Assembly: GCA_965369635.1 (NCBI GenBank)
Contig: CBDURC010000018.1
Location: 1-22,102, forward strand
Reading direction: 5' to 3'
DNA from: UBA3071 sp965369635
GTDB taxonomy: Bacteria > Chloroflexota > Anaerolineae > UBA3071
Length of the DNA: 22,102 nt
The notes below the pieces were generated by a model that ran no database searches, had not been told where the DNA came from, and worked only from the letters and a program-made list of their open reading frames with translations. Position 1 is the stretch's first letter, and each line of letters starts with the position of its first letter. Of this stretch, positions 1 to 7,233 are shown in pieces. Both the position numbers and the translations under genes were made by a program.

Positions 1-2
1 GG

Positions 3-971
3 GTTGTGGCCTCCGACCGCTCGCCGATGGTTGAGGATCTGGACAGCCTGCCCTTCCCAGCGCACGACCTGTTCAAGATTGATCGCTACACGAACCTCCA
101 GCCGCTGACCGATGGGCTCGATCCCCATGCCCGCGCCTTCACCATCGTCACTTCTCGCGGCTGTCCTTTCCAGTGCATCTTCTGTTCCAAGCCAGTGACC
201 GGCCACACCTGGCGAGCCCGTTCAGTGAAGAACGTGATCACCGAGTGGCGTTGGCTGGTGCGCGACCTGGGAGCGACGGAAATCGGCCTCACCGACGACA
301 TCTGGAACCGCGATCTGGAGAGAGCCAAAGCGCTTTGCCAAGCGCTGATTGACGAGGGACTGAGCACGGTGCCCTGGATTACCGTGCATGGCATGAAGGT
401 GAACTACGGCGATCAGGAACTCTATGATTTGATGAAGGCCGCTGGCTGCAAGCGAGTGGGCTTCGGCGTGGAGAGCGGTGACGAGTACATCCTCAAGCAG
501 GTGATCAAGAAGGGGCAAACACTGGAGCAGGTGCGCGATGCTTTCCGCTGGGCAAAGGGCGCCGGACTGCAGACGATGGGCTTCTTCATCTTCGGTATGC
601 CCTACGAAACCGAAGAGACAATGGACAAGACCATCGATCTGGCGCTGGAACTGGACCCGGAACTGGCCAACTTCCTGCTGGCAGCGCCCTTCCCGGGGAC
701 TGAGATGTGGGACATGATCCAGCGAGATGGGCGCGTCTTCGCCCAGGACTGGCGAGACTTCGCCATTCACGACCAGAAGGCTCGCTTCGAGATGGGAGAC
801 ATGACGGCAGAGCTGGTGGAGCGCAAGTGGAGGGAGGCATACCGGCGCTTCTACATGCGTCCGAACCGAGTGATCCAACGACTGTTGAGCTGGGATACAT
901 GGCGGCACGCTCCAGAGCGGCTGCGGGACTTCTCCCGCTTCCTCATAGGCGGCAGGCGTGCGAAGGCTTGA
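3..971 (+). CDS. Radical SAM enzyme, C-terminal part (5' truncated by window edge)
   Basis: The reading frame is open to the left edge, so the true start and any N-terminal domain lie outside; a GTG at 6 is the first possible start inside. Counting from that GTG, the cysteine triad CPFQCIFC (C53, C57, C60) is the CxxxCxxC site that binds the 4Fe-4S cluster of radical SAM enzymes. Downstream, VGFGVESGDEYIL and FFIFGMPYETEETM match the later strands of the SAM barrel in the Elp3/B12-type group. The segment before the cysteines (VEDLDSLPFPAHDLF) is the linker usually found between a cobalamin-binding domain and the SAM domain, so a B12-binding domain may lie upstream (inference). The substrate cannot be told from this part. 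The stop codon overlaps the -35 box of the next promoter. Confidence 0.88.
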   Translation, partial: VVASDRSPMVEDLDSLPFPAHDLFKIDRYTNLQPLTDGLDPHARAFTIVTSRGCPFQCIFCSKPVTGHTWRARSVKNVITEWRWLVRDLGATEIGLTDDIWNRDLERAKALCQALIDEGLSTVPWITVHGMKVNYGDQELYDLMKAAGCKRVGFGVESGDEYILKQVIKKGQTLEQVRDAFRWAKGAGLQTMGFFIFGMPYETEETMDKTIDLALELDPELANFLLAAPFPGTEMWDMIQRDGRVFAQDWRDFAIHDQKARFEMGDMTAELVERKWREAYRRFYMRPNRVIQRLLSWDTWRHAPERLRDFSRFLIGGRRAKA

Positions 972-996
972 CAATTGCGCCGGGAAGTGGCATAAT
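968..996 (+). promoter_or_regulatory. Sigma-70 type promoter for the VapBC-like pair
   Basis: TTGACA at 968-973, a 17-base spacer, then CATAAT at 991-996: six of six and five of six matches to consensus at ideal spacing. It overlaps the stop of the upstream radical SAM gene and points at the antitoxin gene that starts about 190 bases further on. Nothing else was recognised in the leader between 1000 and 1184. Confidence 0.7.
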
Positions 997-1197
997 CGAG
1001 GCGACATGAGAGAACATCGACTGGAGACAGATATGTTCGTGCGTTGCCCCCGCTGGTGGATTGGCAAGAGACGGTAGACCCGGCAATGCAACGGTGCACG
1101 ATTGAGCAGAAACGGCAACTTCAGAATGTGGCTCCAAGGGCCGTTTACCGACGCACCAGGGCAGCCGCTGAAGCCTTGATTGTTGAGGAGAAAGATG

Positions 1198-1524
1198 ATG
1201 AACACAATTGCTATCGAATTGCCCAAACCATTGCTGGAACGGCTACAGAATGAATCGATTCCTCCGCAGCAAGTAATCGTTCATGCTCTGGAGCAATGGT
1301 TCGCTGAACCAACGGACAGAGCCGAACCCACCGAGAAAATGGGCACTGTCATCGCTGAATTGAGACGAGAGGGGATGATCCTGGAACCAACACACGAAAT
1401 GCTGGCAATGGCTGCGAAGTGGGACGCGCTCAGCGAGCAGGAGAAACATCGACACCGAGAGGAAATGGACGCCTTGCATCTTGATCCGCCGCTGTCACAG
1501 ATCATCATTGACAGCCGGAGGTAG
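1198..1524 (+). CDS. Putative VapB-like antitoxin (RHH-type N-terminus)
   Basis: A 108-aa protein. GAGGAG at 1185-1190 lies seven bases before ATG 1198, which is preferred over ATG 1195 and the earlier TTG. The N-terminus (MNTIAIELPKPLLERL, then a helix ending HALEQWF) has the strand-helix-helix look of ribbon-helix-helix DNA-binding antitoxins. The charged remainder, rich in E, K and H, would be the toxin-binding part. It sits directly before a PIN-domain toxin gene whose ribosome binding site overlaps this stop codon, the usual layout of vapBC operons. The role is to bind and neutralise the PIN RNase and to repress the operon. The family is inferred from position and N-terminal pattern; the C-terminal half is not one I recognise. 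Confidence 0.62.
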   Translation: MNTIAIELPKPLLERLQNESIPPQQVIVHALEQWFAEPTDRAEPTEKMGTVIAELRREGMILEPTHEMLAMAAKWDALSEQEKHRHREEMDALHLDPPLSQIIIDSRR

Positions 1525-1530
1525 CCTCTC

Positions 1531-2005
1531 ATGCCCTTCTACTATCTCGACTCCAGCGTCGTTGTCAAGCGCTATGTGCAAGAGCCAGGAAGCGCGTGGA
1601 CACGTCAACTCATTGGAGACAAGGCCAATCGGATATTCCTCAGTGCAATCGCGTTGGCAGAGGTCTCAGCCGCCATGGCCATCTGCGTGCGGGAAGGCAA
1701 ACTGACCCAGAATTTGGGAACACGTGCGTATCTCGAGTTCAACAAACACATTGCATCAGCCGAATACCTGCTTTGGCCCCTTCCGCTGACGATCATGCAA
1801 AAGGCCGCTGAGTTAGCTCAGTCTTATCCTCTCAAAGGGTATGATGCTGTACAAGGTTGCCAGCGCGATCCAAGTGGCGAAGGCCATCCGCAGGAGAGGC
1901 CGGCTCGTAACTTTCGCCAGCGGCGATCGCCAAACGCTAGCTGCCGCCAAAGCTGAAGGAATGGCAACTGACAATCCTTTTGATCACGTAGACCTTGACT
2001 CCTGA
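1531..2005 (+). pseudogene. vapC: VapC-like PIN-domain toxin, broken by +1 frameshift
   Basis: GGAGG at 1517-1521 precedes ATG 1531. The first 107 codons give a normal PIN RNase: FYYLDSSVVVKRY (acidic D7), LSAIALAEVSAAM (E44) and LKGYDAVQ (D105). After CAA at 1852-1854 the frame gains one base. The open frame then runs to 1956 as unrelated Arg/Pro-rich residues. If one G near 1855 is skipped, the other frame reads VASAIQVAKAIRRRG and then VTFASGDRQTLAAAKAEG, the expected PIN C-terminus with the fourth acidic residue (D of SGD, 1925-1927). That frame ends at TGA 2003-2005. The native gene would therefore overlap the next gene by one base. The 141-aa product lacks the last acidic residue and is probably inactive, unless the extra base is a sequencing error. 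Confidence 0.82.
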
Positions 2006-3093
2006 TGCTTTCCCTTTTCCCTAGACTCCCCCTCTACTGGGCCTTCCGCAAGCTCGAATGGCCCAAACTCTATCCTTTCAGCCTGGTGCTCAGCGTCAGC
2101 TATCGCTGCAATTCCCGCTGTCGCACCTGCGGCGTGTGGCGCAAATCGGCCGACGATATGACCCTGGACGAGTGGCGGCAGGTGTTCCGCAATCTGGGCC
2201 GCACGCCCTTCTACCTGACCTTCACCGGCGGCGAGCCCTACCTGCGCGCCGACTTCGCCGACCTGGTCATCGCTGCCTACGAGGAATGCCGGCCTGCGGT
2301 GATCACCATTCCCACCAATGGCCTGCTGAGCAAACGAATCGCCACCGCCACAGCTCGCATCTGCACTGCCTGCGCCGACAGCAAGATCGGTCTCAACCTA
2401 TCGCTGGATGCTCTAGGAGAGGAACACGACCGCATCCGCGGCGTGCCGGGGAACTACGAGCGAGCGATGAAGACGTGGCAAGCACTCAAGGAACTGCAAG
2501 CTGCACATCCCAACCTCGTCCTCAGCGTGCATACTGTCATCTCCCGCTTCAACGTCGAGCACTTCCGCCAGATACACGAGGGGTTGCAGGCCTTGGAGCC
2601 GGATTCCTACATCACCGAAGTGGCCGAGGAGCGTGTGGAACTGGACACGGTGGGCTGGGAGATCACGCCATCCGCTGAAGCGTACGCCCCTGTGGCCGAT
2701 TTCCTGAGCGGTGAAGCGCAGCGGGGCACTGCTCACGGGCTGGCTCGAGTCACCCAACCGTTTCGAGCCCAGTACTACCAGCTCGCCAAGCGAGTGCTAC
2801 AAGAGCAGCGCCAGGTCATCCCCTGCTACGCCGGCTGGGCCAGCGGCCACATCGCCCCCGATGGTGACGTCTGGACCTGCTGTGTTCGCGCCCAGCCTGT
2901 GGGCAATCTGCGGGAAACAGGCTACGACCTGGCCCCGATCTGGTTTGGCAAAGGTGAAGATGGAGAAATGGCGCGGCTGCGGCGCAGCATCGCCGCTGGC
3001 GAGTGCGCCTGCCCTATGGCCAACGCTAGCTACACAAACATGCTGCTCCATCCGCCGACGCTGGCCAGAGTGGCGCTGGACGTGTTGCGATGA
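2005..3093 (+). CDS. Radical SAM protein with SPASM-like C-terminus
   Basis: A 362-aa protein. The ATG shares its A with the ancestral vapC stop (TGATG). The radical SAM cluster site is CNSRCRTC (C35, C39, C42), followed by the SAM-binding FTGGEPYLR segment and LNLSLDALGEEHDRIRG, typical of MoaA/PqqE-like enzymes. The C-terminal part has CYAGWASGHIAPDGDVWTCC (C274, C292, C293) and ECACP (C334, C336). This is the arrangement of a SPASM or twitch domain that holds an auxiliary Fe-S cluster. Such proteins modify peptides or carbohydrate and lipid substrates; the substrate here is unknown. The stop overlaps the start of an M19 dipeptidase by four bases, so the two are translationally coupled and may share a peptide-related pathway (inference). 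Confidence 0.88.
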   Translation: MLSLFPRLPLYWAFRKLEWPKLYPFSLVLSVSYRCNSRCRTCGVWRKSADDMTLDEWRQVFRNLGRTPFYLTFTGGEPYLRADFADLVIAAYEECRPAVITIPTNGLLSKRIATATARICTACADSKIGLNLSLDALGEEHDRIRGVPGNYERAMKTWQALKELQAAHPNLVLSVHTVISRFNVEHFRQIHEGLQALEPDSYITEVAEERVELDTVGWEITPSAEAYAPVADFLSGEAQRGTAHGLARVTQPFRAQYYQLAKRVLQEQRQVIPCYAGWASGHIAPDGDVWTCCVRAQPVGNLRETGYDLAPIWFGKGEDGEMARLRRSIAAGECACPMANASYTNMLLHPPTLARVALDVLR

Positions 3094-4085
3094 GCACCAC
3101 CCAACTGCTCGACCACCTCGCCCTGCACCATGACGCGCTCATCTTCGATGCCCACTGCGACACGCTGGGCAAGGTGCTGGCCGGCGTCCGCCACCTGGGC
3201 GAGCGCTCAGACAAAGGGCATACTGACTTGCCGCGCATGAAGGAAGCAGGCATCAGCGCTTTGATCTTTGCCTGCTTCGTGCCTGAGCATTTCCAACGAC
3301 ATGGAGCCACGCGTCACGGTTTGCAGCGACTGGACACCTTCTACCGAGAGATGGAGGCGAATCCAGACTGCTTGATGCTCGCCACTTGTGCAGCGGATAT
3401 CGAGGAGGCCAAGCGGGTGGGAAAAGTGGCCGGAGTGCTGGGGCTAGAAGGAGCCGAAGCTCTTGATGGCAGCATCGAGGTGCTGCGCTGCTTCTATCGC
3501 CTGGGAGTGCGCAACCTGGGGCTGGCCTGGGACCATCGAAATGCCGCCTGCGACGGGGTGAAGGTTGGTGGACAGCCCGGTGGCCTGACCGGTTTTGGCG
3601 TGCAGGTAGTGAAGGAGTGCAACCGGCTGGGAATCATGATCGACGTCAGTCACCTGGCCGAGCCGGGCCTGCGAGACGTGTTGACCCTGAGTGAACAGCC
3701 GATCATCGCTTCTCACAGCAACGCCCGTGCTCTATGCGACCACGTCCGCAACCTGAGCGATGTGCAACTGGAGGCCATCGCCGCCAAGGGGGGCGTGATC
3801 TGCGCTACCTTTGTGCCCTGGTTCATCCGCGATCCCTGGTCTGGCGCTTCTATGAGCGATTTCCTGGAGCACATTGACCACCTGGTGGCGGTGATGGGAA
3901 TCGACCACGTGGCGCTGGGTTCCGACTTCGATGGCTACGAGCGGGGCAATCTGGTGGGCATGGAGGACGTCACGCGCCTGCCAGCACTGACGGCGGGGTT
4001 GCTTGCCCGCGGCTATGAGACCACCGCAATCAGGGGCATCCTCGGCGGCAACCTGCTGCGGGTCTTCCGGCAAGTGGTGGGATAG
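3090..4085 (+). CDS. Membrane-dipeptidase family peptidase (M19)
   Basis: A 331-aa protein of typical length for M19 zinc dipeptidases, which hydrolyse dipeptides, including some with D-residues at the C-terminal position. The binuclear metal ligands are all visible: H22 and D24 in FDAHCDTLGK, bridging E120 in LGLEGAEAL, H188 in IDVSHLAEPG and H209 in IASHSNARAL. The 21-residue spacing of the last two matches the family. GSDFDG near residue 279 supplies the conserved acidic residue close to the active site. No signal peptide is evident, so it is probably cytoplasmic. The ATGA overlap with the upstream radical SAM gene indicates one operon. The reaction is firm at family level; the natural substrate is not. 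Confidence 0.93.
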   Translation: MSTTQLLDHLALHHDALIFDAHCDTLGKVLAGVRHLGERSDKGHTDLPRMKEAGISALIFACFVPEHFQRHGATRHGLQRLDTFYREMEANPDCLMLATCAADIEEAKRVGKVAGVLGLEGAEALDGSIEVLRCFYRLGVRNLGLAWDHRNAACDGVKVGGQPGGLTGFGVQVVKECNRLGIMIDVSHLAEPGLRDVLTLSEQPIIASHSNARALCDHVRNLSDVQLEAIAAKGGVICATFVPWFIRDPWSGASMSDFLEHIDHLVAVMGIDHVALGSDFDGYERGNLVGMEDVTRLPALTAGLLARGYETTAIRGILGGNLLRVFRQVVG

Positions 4086-4133
4086 GGAACGAGCAGGAAG
4101 GCCAAATAGAGAGACCCGATCCGAAAACCCCAC

Positions 4134-4164
4134 AGTAGGGGCGGGTCTCAGACCTGCACCTTCT
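4134..4164. repeat. 31-bp palindromic repeat, copy 1 (imperfect)
   Basis: The copy starts AGTAGGGGCGGGTCT, has C at the centre (4149), and its right arm carries mismatches. It lies in the 109-base gap between the dipeptidase and the transporter gene. As RNA it would form a hairpin, perhaps damping read-through. Translated in the frame of the downstream gene it reads VGAGLRPAPS, which extends the open frame upstream of the true start. Confidence 0.85.
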
Positions 4165-4194
4165 GGTGGGCACCCTCCAAGCAGGGAGTGGTAC

Positions 4195-5253
4195 GTGGGA
4201 AAGCAGAAGAACAGATGGCCGAAATGGAAGAAACCTGTGCTGGCGATCTTCGGACTCCTGCTCTTCGTCCTCGCCCTGGAATTGATGAAAGAGGGAGCAG
4301 GGGGACTGGCGCCGTTTCTACGAGGCCGCCTGGAAATCACCAACATCGCCGACAGCATGGGGCTAGGTTGGCTGATGGCCTACCTGGTCCTGAGCGGGTC
4401 GCCAGCGGCGGCTGTGGGAGTGACCCTGTTGAACGCCAACGCACTGTCAACGCTCCAGACCTTCACCATGGTTGCTGGTTCCCGCCTCGGTGCCTGCTCC
4501 ATCGTTCTGCTGGTTGGCTTCATCTATGCCCTCAGAGGACACAAGCGTTGGACGGCGCTCACTCCCGGCGTCCTCTCCATGATACTTACCGGATCGATCC
4601 AATTGCTGGCCGTGCCAATGGGGCTGATGATGCTGAGCCGGGGTTGGTTCCACCGCCTTTCCCTTCCCGCGCTGGAAAGGCTAGCGGGCGGCATCAACCG
4701 GGGACTGGAGCCACTCGTCGGCCCTCTCGCAACCTTCCTTCCCGACTGGGCACTTTTCGCCGTCGGGGTGGGGCTGGCGATGTTCTCCTTCCGTCTGTTC
4801 GACCAGGTCCTGCCCAAGTTTCACCTGGAGAAAACGGGCTTCGACCAGATCCCTCGCCTGATCTACCGCCCCGGGATCATGTTCCTGATGGGATTGGCGA
4901 TCACCCTGGCGACGATGTCCGTCTCCATCTCAGTGGGTATCCTGGTCCCGCTCTCCACCCGCGGCTACATACGTCAGGAGAACATCATCCCCTACATCCT
5001 GGGAGCGAACATCTCCACTATGGTGGACACACTGGTCGCGGCGGCGCTGCTGGGGGACCCCCGGGCGGTGGCCGTGGTGATGACCTACGCTGCCTGCGCC
5101 GCCTTGGTCTCCCTGCCCATCGTTCTGTTAGCCTACCGGCCCTACGAAAGGGCTGTCTCGCGTGCGCTGGCCTGGATCACCCGGGAGCGCAGGAACTTCG
5201 CTCTCTTCCTGGTCATCATCATTGTCATCCCTATGATGCTTATCTTGCTGTAA
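4195..5253 (+). CDS. Na/Pi-cotransporter-like integral membrane protein
   Basis: The open frame extends upstream through the palindromic repeat and into the dipeptidase gene. The likely start is GTG 4195, six bases after AGGGAG (4183-4188), giving 352 aa. About eight hydrophobic segments are visible, beginning with KKPVLAIFGLLLFVLALELM. Two related halves can be seen. The first has LVLSGSPAAAVGVTL and later GSRLGACSIVLLVG. The second has SVSISVGILVPLS and GANISTMVDTLVAAALLG. These occupy the places of the QSSSA and GANIGTT motifs of the Na/Pi cotransporter family (PF02690 type), but the polar residues are partly replaced, so the substrate may not be phosphate. It is followed within 30 bases by a UspA gene, suggesting an operon for transport and stress response. 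Confidence 0.7.
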   Translation: MGKQKNRWPKWKKPVLAIFGLLLFVLALELMKEGAGGLAPFLRGRLEITNIADSMGLGWLMAYLVLSGSPAAAVGVTLLNANALSTLQTFTMVAGSRLGACSIVLLVGFIYALRGHKRWTALTPGVLSMILTGSIQLLAVPMGLMMLSRGWFHRLSLPALERLAGGINRGLEPLVGPLATFLPDWALFAVGVGLAMFSFRLFDQVLPKFHLEKTGFDQIPRLIYRPGIMFLMGLAITLATMSVSISVGILVPLSTRGYIRQENIIPYILGANISTMVDTLVAAALLGDPRAVAVVMTYAACAALVSLPIVLLAYRPYERAVSRALAWITRERRNFALFLVIIIVIPMMLILL

Positions 5254-5278
5254 CATGGGAGGTAGAAAGGCAAAGGCA

Positions 5279-6133
5279 ATGAGGATTCTGCTCTCCACCG
5301 ACGGTTCTTCCCATGCCTCCCGAGCGCTGGAGCTCGGAGGGCGTGTCGCGCTGAGGGCAGCAAGCGCTGTAGACATTCTAGCCGTAGCCGAGGGCGACAG
5401 AGAGGAAAAGACCCGCCGCATGGCCGAGGCAACTGCTGCCGATCTGGAAGCGGCAGGGATTCCGGCTGTCATTCATTGGCGGACCGGGCGGGTGGCCGAG
5501 CAGGTGGTTCTTCAGGCAAAGGCCGCTCCGTATGACCTGGTGATCATCGGCAGCCGGGGCCGACGGGGGGTGAAGCGGCTGCTGCTAGGCTCGGTGGCGC
5601 TGCATGTCACCGAGCATGTCCCCACCTCTGTCCTGGTGGTCAAAGGCCGCGCTCGTGACCTCAGCCGTTTCCTGGTCTGCACCTCCGCTGGCCCCTCAAG
5701 CGAGAACACCGTCCGGTTCGCTGGCCGCCTGGCCCGGGCATTGGGGGCCTCGATCACGTTGCTCCATGTGATGTCCCAAGTGGTGCTGACCGAAGACGCT
5801 GTGTCAGACGACCTGGAGGCATCGGCGCAGGAACTGATTGAGCATGGCTCGCGAGAGGGAGTGCATCTCAGCCAGATGCTGCACCTGTTGGCGGCGGAGG
5901 GACAGGGAGGCCGCGCGGTGGTTCGGCACGGCTTGGTGCTGGACGAGATCATCGCCGAAGTCCGGGAGGGCCGACACGACCTGTTGGTGACCGGAGCCCA
6001 TACTACCCCCGGTCTGAATGCTCGCCTGGTGAATGACCTGAGAGCAGACATCCTGTTGGCGGCCAACTGCCCCGTGATGGTGGTTCCAGAGATGCCAAGA
6101 GGTGGTTCCAAAGATGGCACACGGGAGTTCTGA
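5279..6133 (+). CDS. Tandem universal stress protein (two UspA domains)
   Basis: A 284-aa protein. ATG 5279 is chosen because MRILLSTDGSSHASRAL is the canonical UspA start and AAAGG lies eight bases upstream; ATG 5255 lacks a ribosome binding site. Domain 1 ends with IIGSRGRRGVKRLLLGSVA, an intact GxxG(9x)GS ATP-binding motif, followed by VPTSVLVVKG. Domain 2 begins FLVCTSAGPSSENTVRFAG and ends with TGAHTTPG and CPVMVVPEMP. Its nucleotide motif is degenerate, so only the first domain is expected to bind ATP. It lies between a membrane transporter and a DUF3786 gene. Its stop shares a base with the next start (TGATG), so all three are probably co-expressed. UspA proteins fused or linked to transporters often act as regulatory subunits (family knowledge); that role here is inference. 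Confidence 0.9.
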   Translation: MRILLSTDGSSHASRALELGGRVALRAASAVDILAVAEGDREEKTRRMAEATAADLEAAGIPAVIHWRTGRVAEQVVLQAKAAPYDLVIIGSRGRRGVKRLLLGSVALHVTEHVPTSVLVVKGRARDLSRFLVCTSAGPSSENTVRFAGRLARALGASITLLHVMSQVVLTEDAVSDDLEASAQELIEHGSREGVHLSQMLHLLAAEGQGGRAVVRHGLVLDEIIAEVREGRHDLLVTGAHTTPGLNARLVNDLRADILLAANCPVMVVPEMPRGGSKDGTREF

Positions 6134-6792
6134 TGAGTACAGTTCACGAGATGCTACAGAAACGCCGGGACCTCTTGCTGCCCACCATCGCCCGACTGCA
6201 GGAGGAACTGCAAGGAATGGACGGACGACTGCTGGCCGTGCGGGCAGGGGCCCTCCTCTGTTTCCCCCCCATTGGGGGGGATGAAGGGGGGGAGCAAGGC
6301 AGCGACATCCACCTCCGCTTGCTGGGCGAGGAATATGCTGTCGCCTGGCCTCAGGCGACCGTCCGACGAGTCGAGGATGGGAGCGACGCGCGGGCGGACG
6401 TGCAAGTGCTGCTGCTCACCTACCTGCGCAACGCCGACGGCACCCCGCCTGCAGGTAGCTGGCTTTCCTTCCGCGAGTTGCCCAATGGCGGCTTCTACCA
6501 TCGAGCTTTCCAGGGGTATGCCCCCGATCAGATCGCACAGAGGCTGGGAAATGATCTGCCCGGTTTTCGCCGTGCAGCGGAGCAGGCCGGCGGGAGGAAG
6601 GAGCCAATGGGCGACGCGTCGTACGGATTCCAGGCATTGCCCCAGGTCTGGCTGGCGGCCGTGCTGTGGGAGGGAGACGAGGAGTTTCCGGCCTCGGCGC
6701 GTATCCTCTTCGACGAGACGTGCAGCCGCTACCTGCCCACGGACCTGCTGGCGACGCTGGGCCGCTGGCTGGTGGGACGCTTGCTGAAGTAG
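6133..6792 (+). CDS. DUF3786-family protein
   Basis: A 219-aa soluble protein, translationally coupled to the UspA gene by TGATG. The body matches what I recall of DUF3786: DIHLRLLGEEYAV, then SWLSFRELPNGGFYHRAFQG, ALPQVWLAAVLWEGDEEFPAS, and LFDETCSRYLPTDLLATLG near the end. No catalytic motif is evident and the family function is not established. Two oddities are visible. A C7-ATT-G7 tract at 6264-6280, followed by a further G7, encodes CFPPIGGDEGGEQ in a loop before the conserved part. The last codons (K, stop) come from a palindromic repeat that begins at 6788. The original C-terminus may therefore have been slightly different. Confidence 0.75.
   Translation: MSTVHEMLQKRRDLLLPTIARLQEELQGMDGRLLAVRAGALLCFPPIGGDEGGEQGSDIHLRLLGEEYAVAWPQATVRRVEDGSDARADVQVLLLTYLRNADGTPPAGSWLSFRELPNGGFYHRAFQGYAPDQIAQRLGNDLPGFRRAAEQAGGRKEPMGDASYGFQALPQVWLAAVLWEGDEEFPASARILFDETCSRYLPTDLLATLGRWLVGRLLK
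6264..6292. repeat. C7/G7 palindromic tract inside the DUF3786 gene
   Basis: Seven C (6264-6270), ATT, seven G (6274-6280), then five bases and another seven G (6286-6292). The tract forms a self-complementary hairpin and is a slippage-prone site in coding sequence. It encodes a Pro/Gly loop that looks dispensable. Confidence 0.7.
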
Positions 6793-6818
6793 GGGCAGGT
6801 CTGAGACCTGCCCCTACT
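6788..6818. repeat. 31-bp palindromic repeat, copy 2 (perfect)
   Basis: Arms AGTAGGGGCAGGTCT and its exact complement around a single G at 6803. It supplies the TAG stop (6790-6792) of the DUF3786 gene and could act as a hairpin 3' end for that transcript. The rest of the gap to 6920 shows only a loosely repeated CAGACCC motif at intervals of about 20 bases. Confidence 0.92.
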
Positions 6819-6920
6819 GGACCAGACTGCCAGACCCATAACGCCCTTCGGCAGACCCGCCTGCCGGGGCGTGGGCAGACCCGTCGCGTCGCCGCCGCGC
6901 TGCATCTAGCGTGCTAGTGC

Positions 6921-7232
6921 CTAAGCTGAAGGAGGGTGTTCGTGGGGCACCAAGTGAATCTCCAAGCGAGCATCCACTGCACGCGCCACCCGGTGCAATA
7001 ACTCAAACGAGCCGAGTTGCCCATGCTCGAGACTGGAAATACGAGGTTGCCGGGTGCCCGCTCTTTCTGCCAGAGCACGCTGGCTGAGCCCCCTCTTCAG
7101 ACGCAGGTCAATCAACTGACGAATGAAATCGAACTCTACCTCCAAAGCCTCACACTCAGCGCGGAATTCAGGGTCTTTCATTTGCTGGGCAGTATGTTCG
7201 TCGAAAGAATACGTGGTCGCCGATGGGCTCAT
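6921..7232 (-). CDS. XRE-type helix-turn-helix antitoxin (HigA-like)
   Basis: A 103-aa protein. ATG 7232 is preferred over a longer open frame because GGAAAGGTGAG lies just upstream and the extra N-terminal residues are the out-of-frame shadow of the toxin gene. The N-terminal part (FDEHTAQQMKDPEFRAECEAL) is the usual toxin-binding lead of this family. It is followed by a helix-turn-helix with LIDLRLKRGLSQRALAERAG and TRQPRISSLEHG. The C-terminus (AVDARLEIHLVPHE) is also typical. The role is to repress its own operon and neutralise a RelE/HigB-type mRNA interferase. The partner gene lies immediately upstream on the same strand, in toxin-first order as in higBA, but it is broken; this antitoxin frame is intact. 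Confidence 0.85.
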   Translation of the reverse strand: MSPSATTYSFDEHTAQQMKDPEFRAECEALEVEFDFIRQLIDLRLKRGLSQRALAERAGTRQPRISSLEHGQLGSFELLHRVARAVDARLEIHLVPHEHPPSA

Positions 7233-7233
7233 C

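Noticed and set aside
222..1226. 334-codon open frame on the minus strand
   Set aside because: Antisense to the radical SAM gene and its downstream promoter; composition and lack of motifs mark it as a shadow.
4003..4194. Upstream extension of the transporter frame into the dipeptidase gene
   Set aside because: The added residues come from the overlapping dipeptidase gene and the palindromic repeat. GTG 4195 has a proper ribosome binding site and fits the family start.
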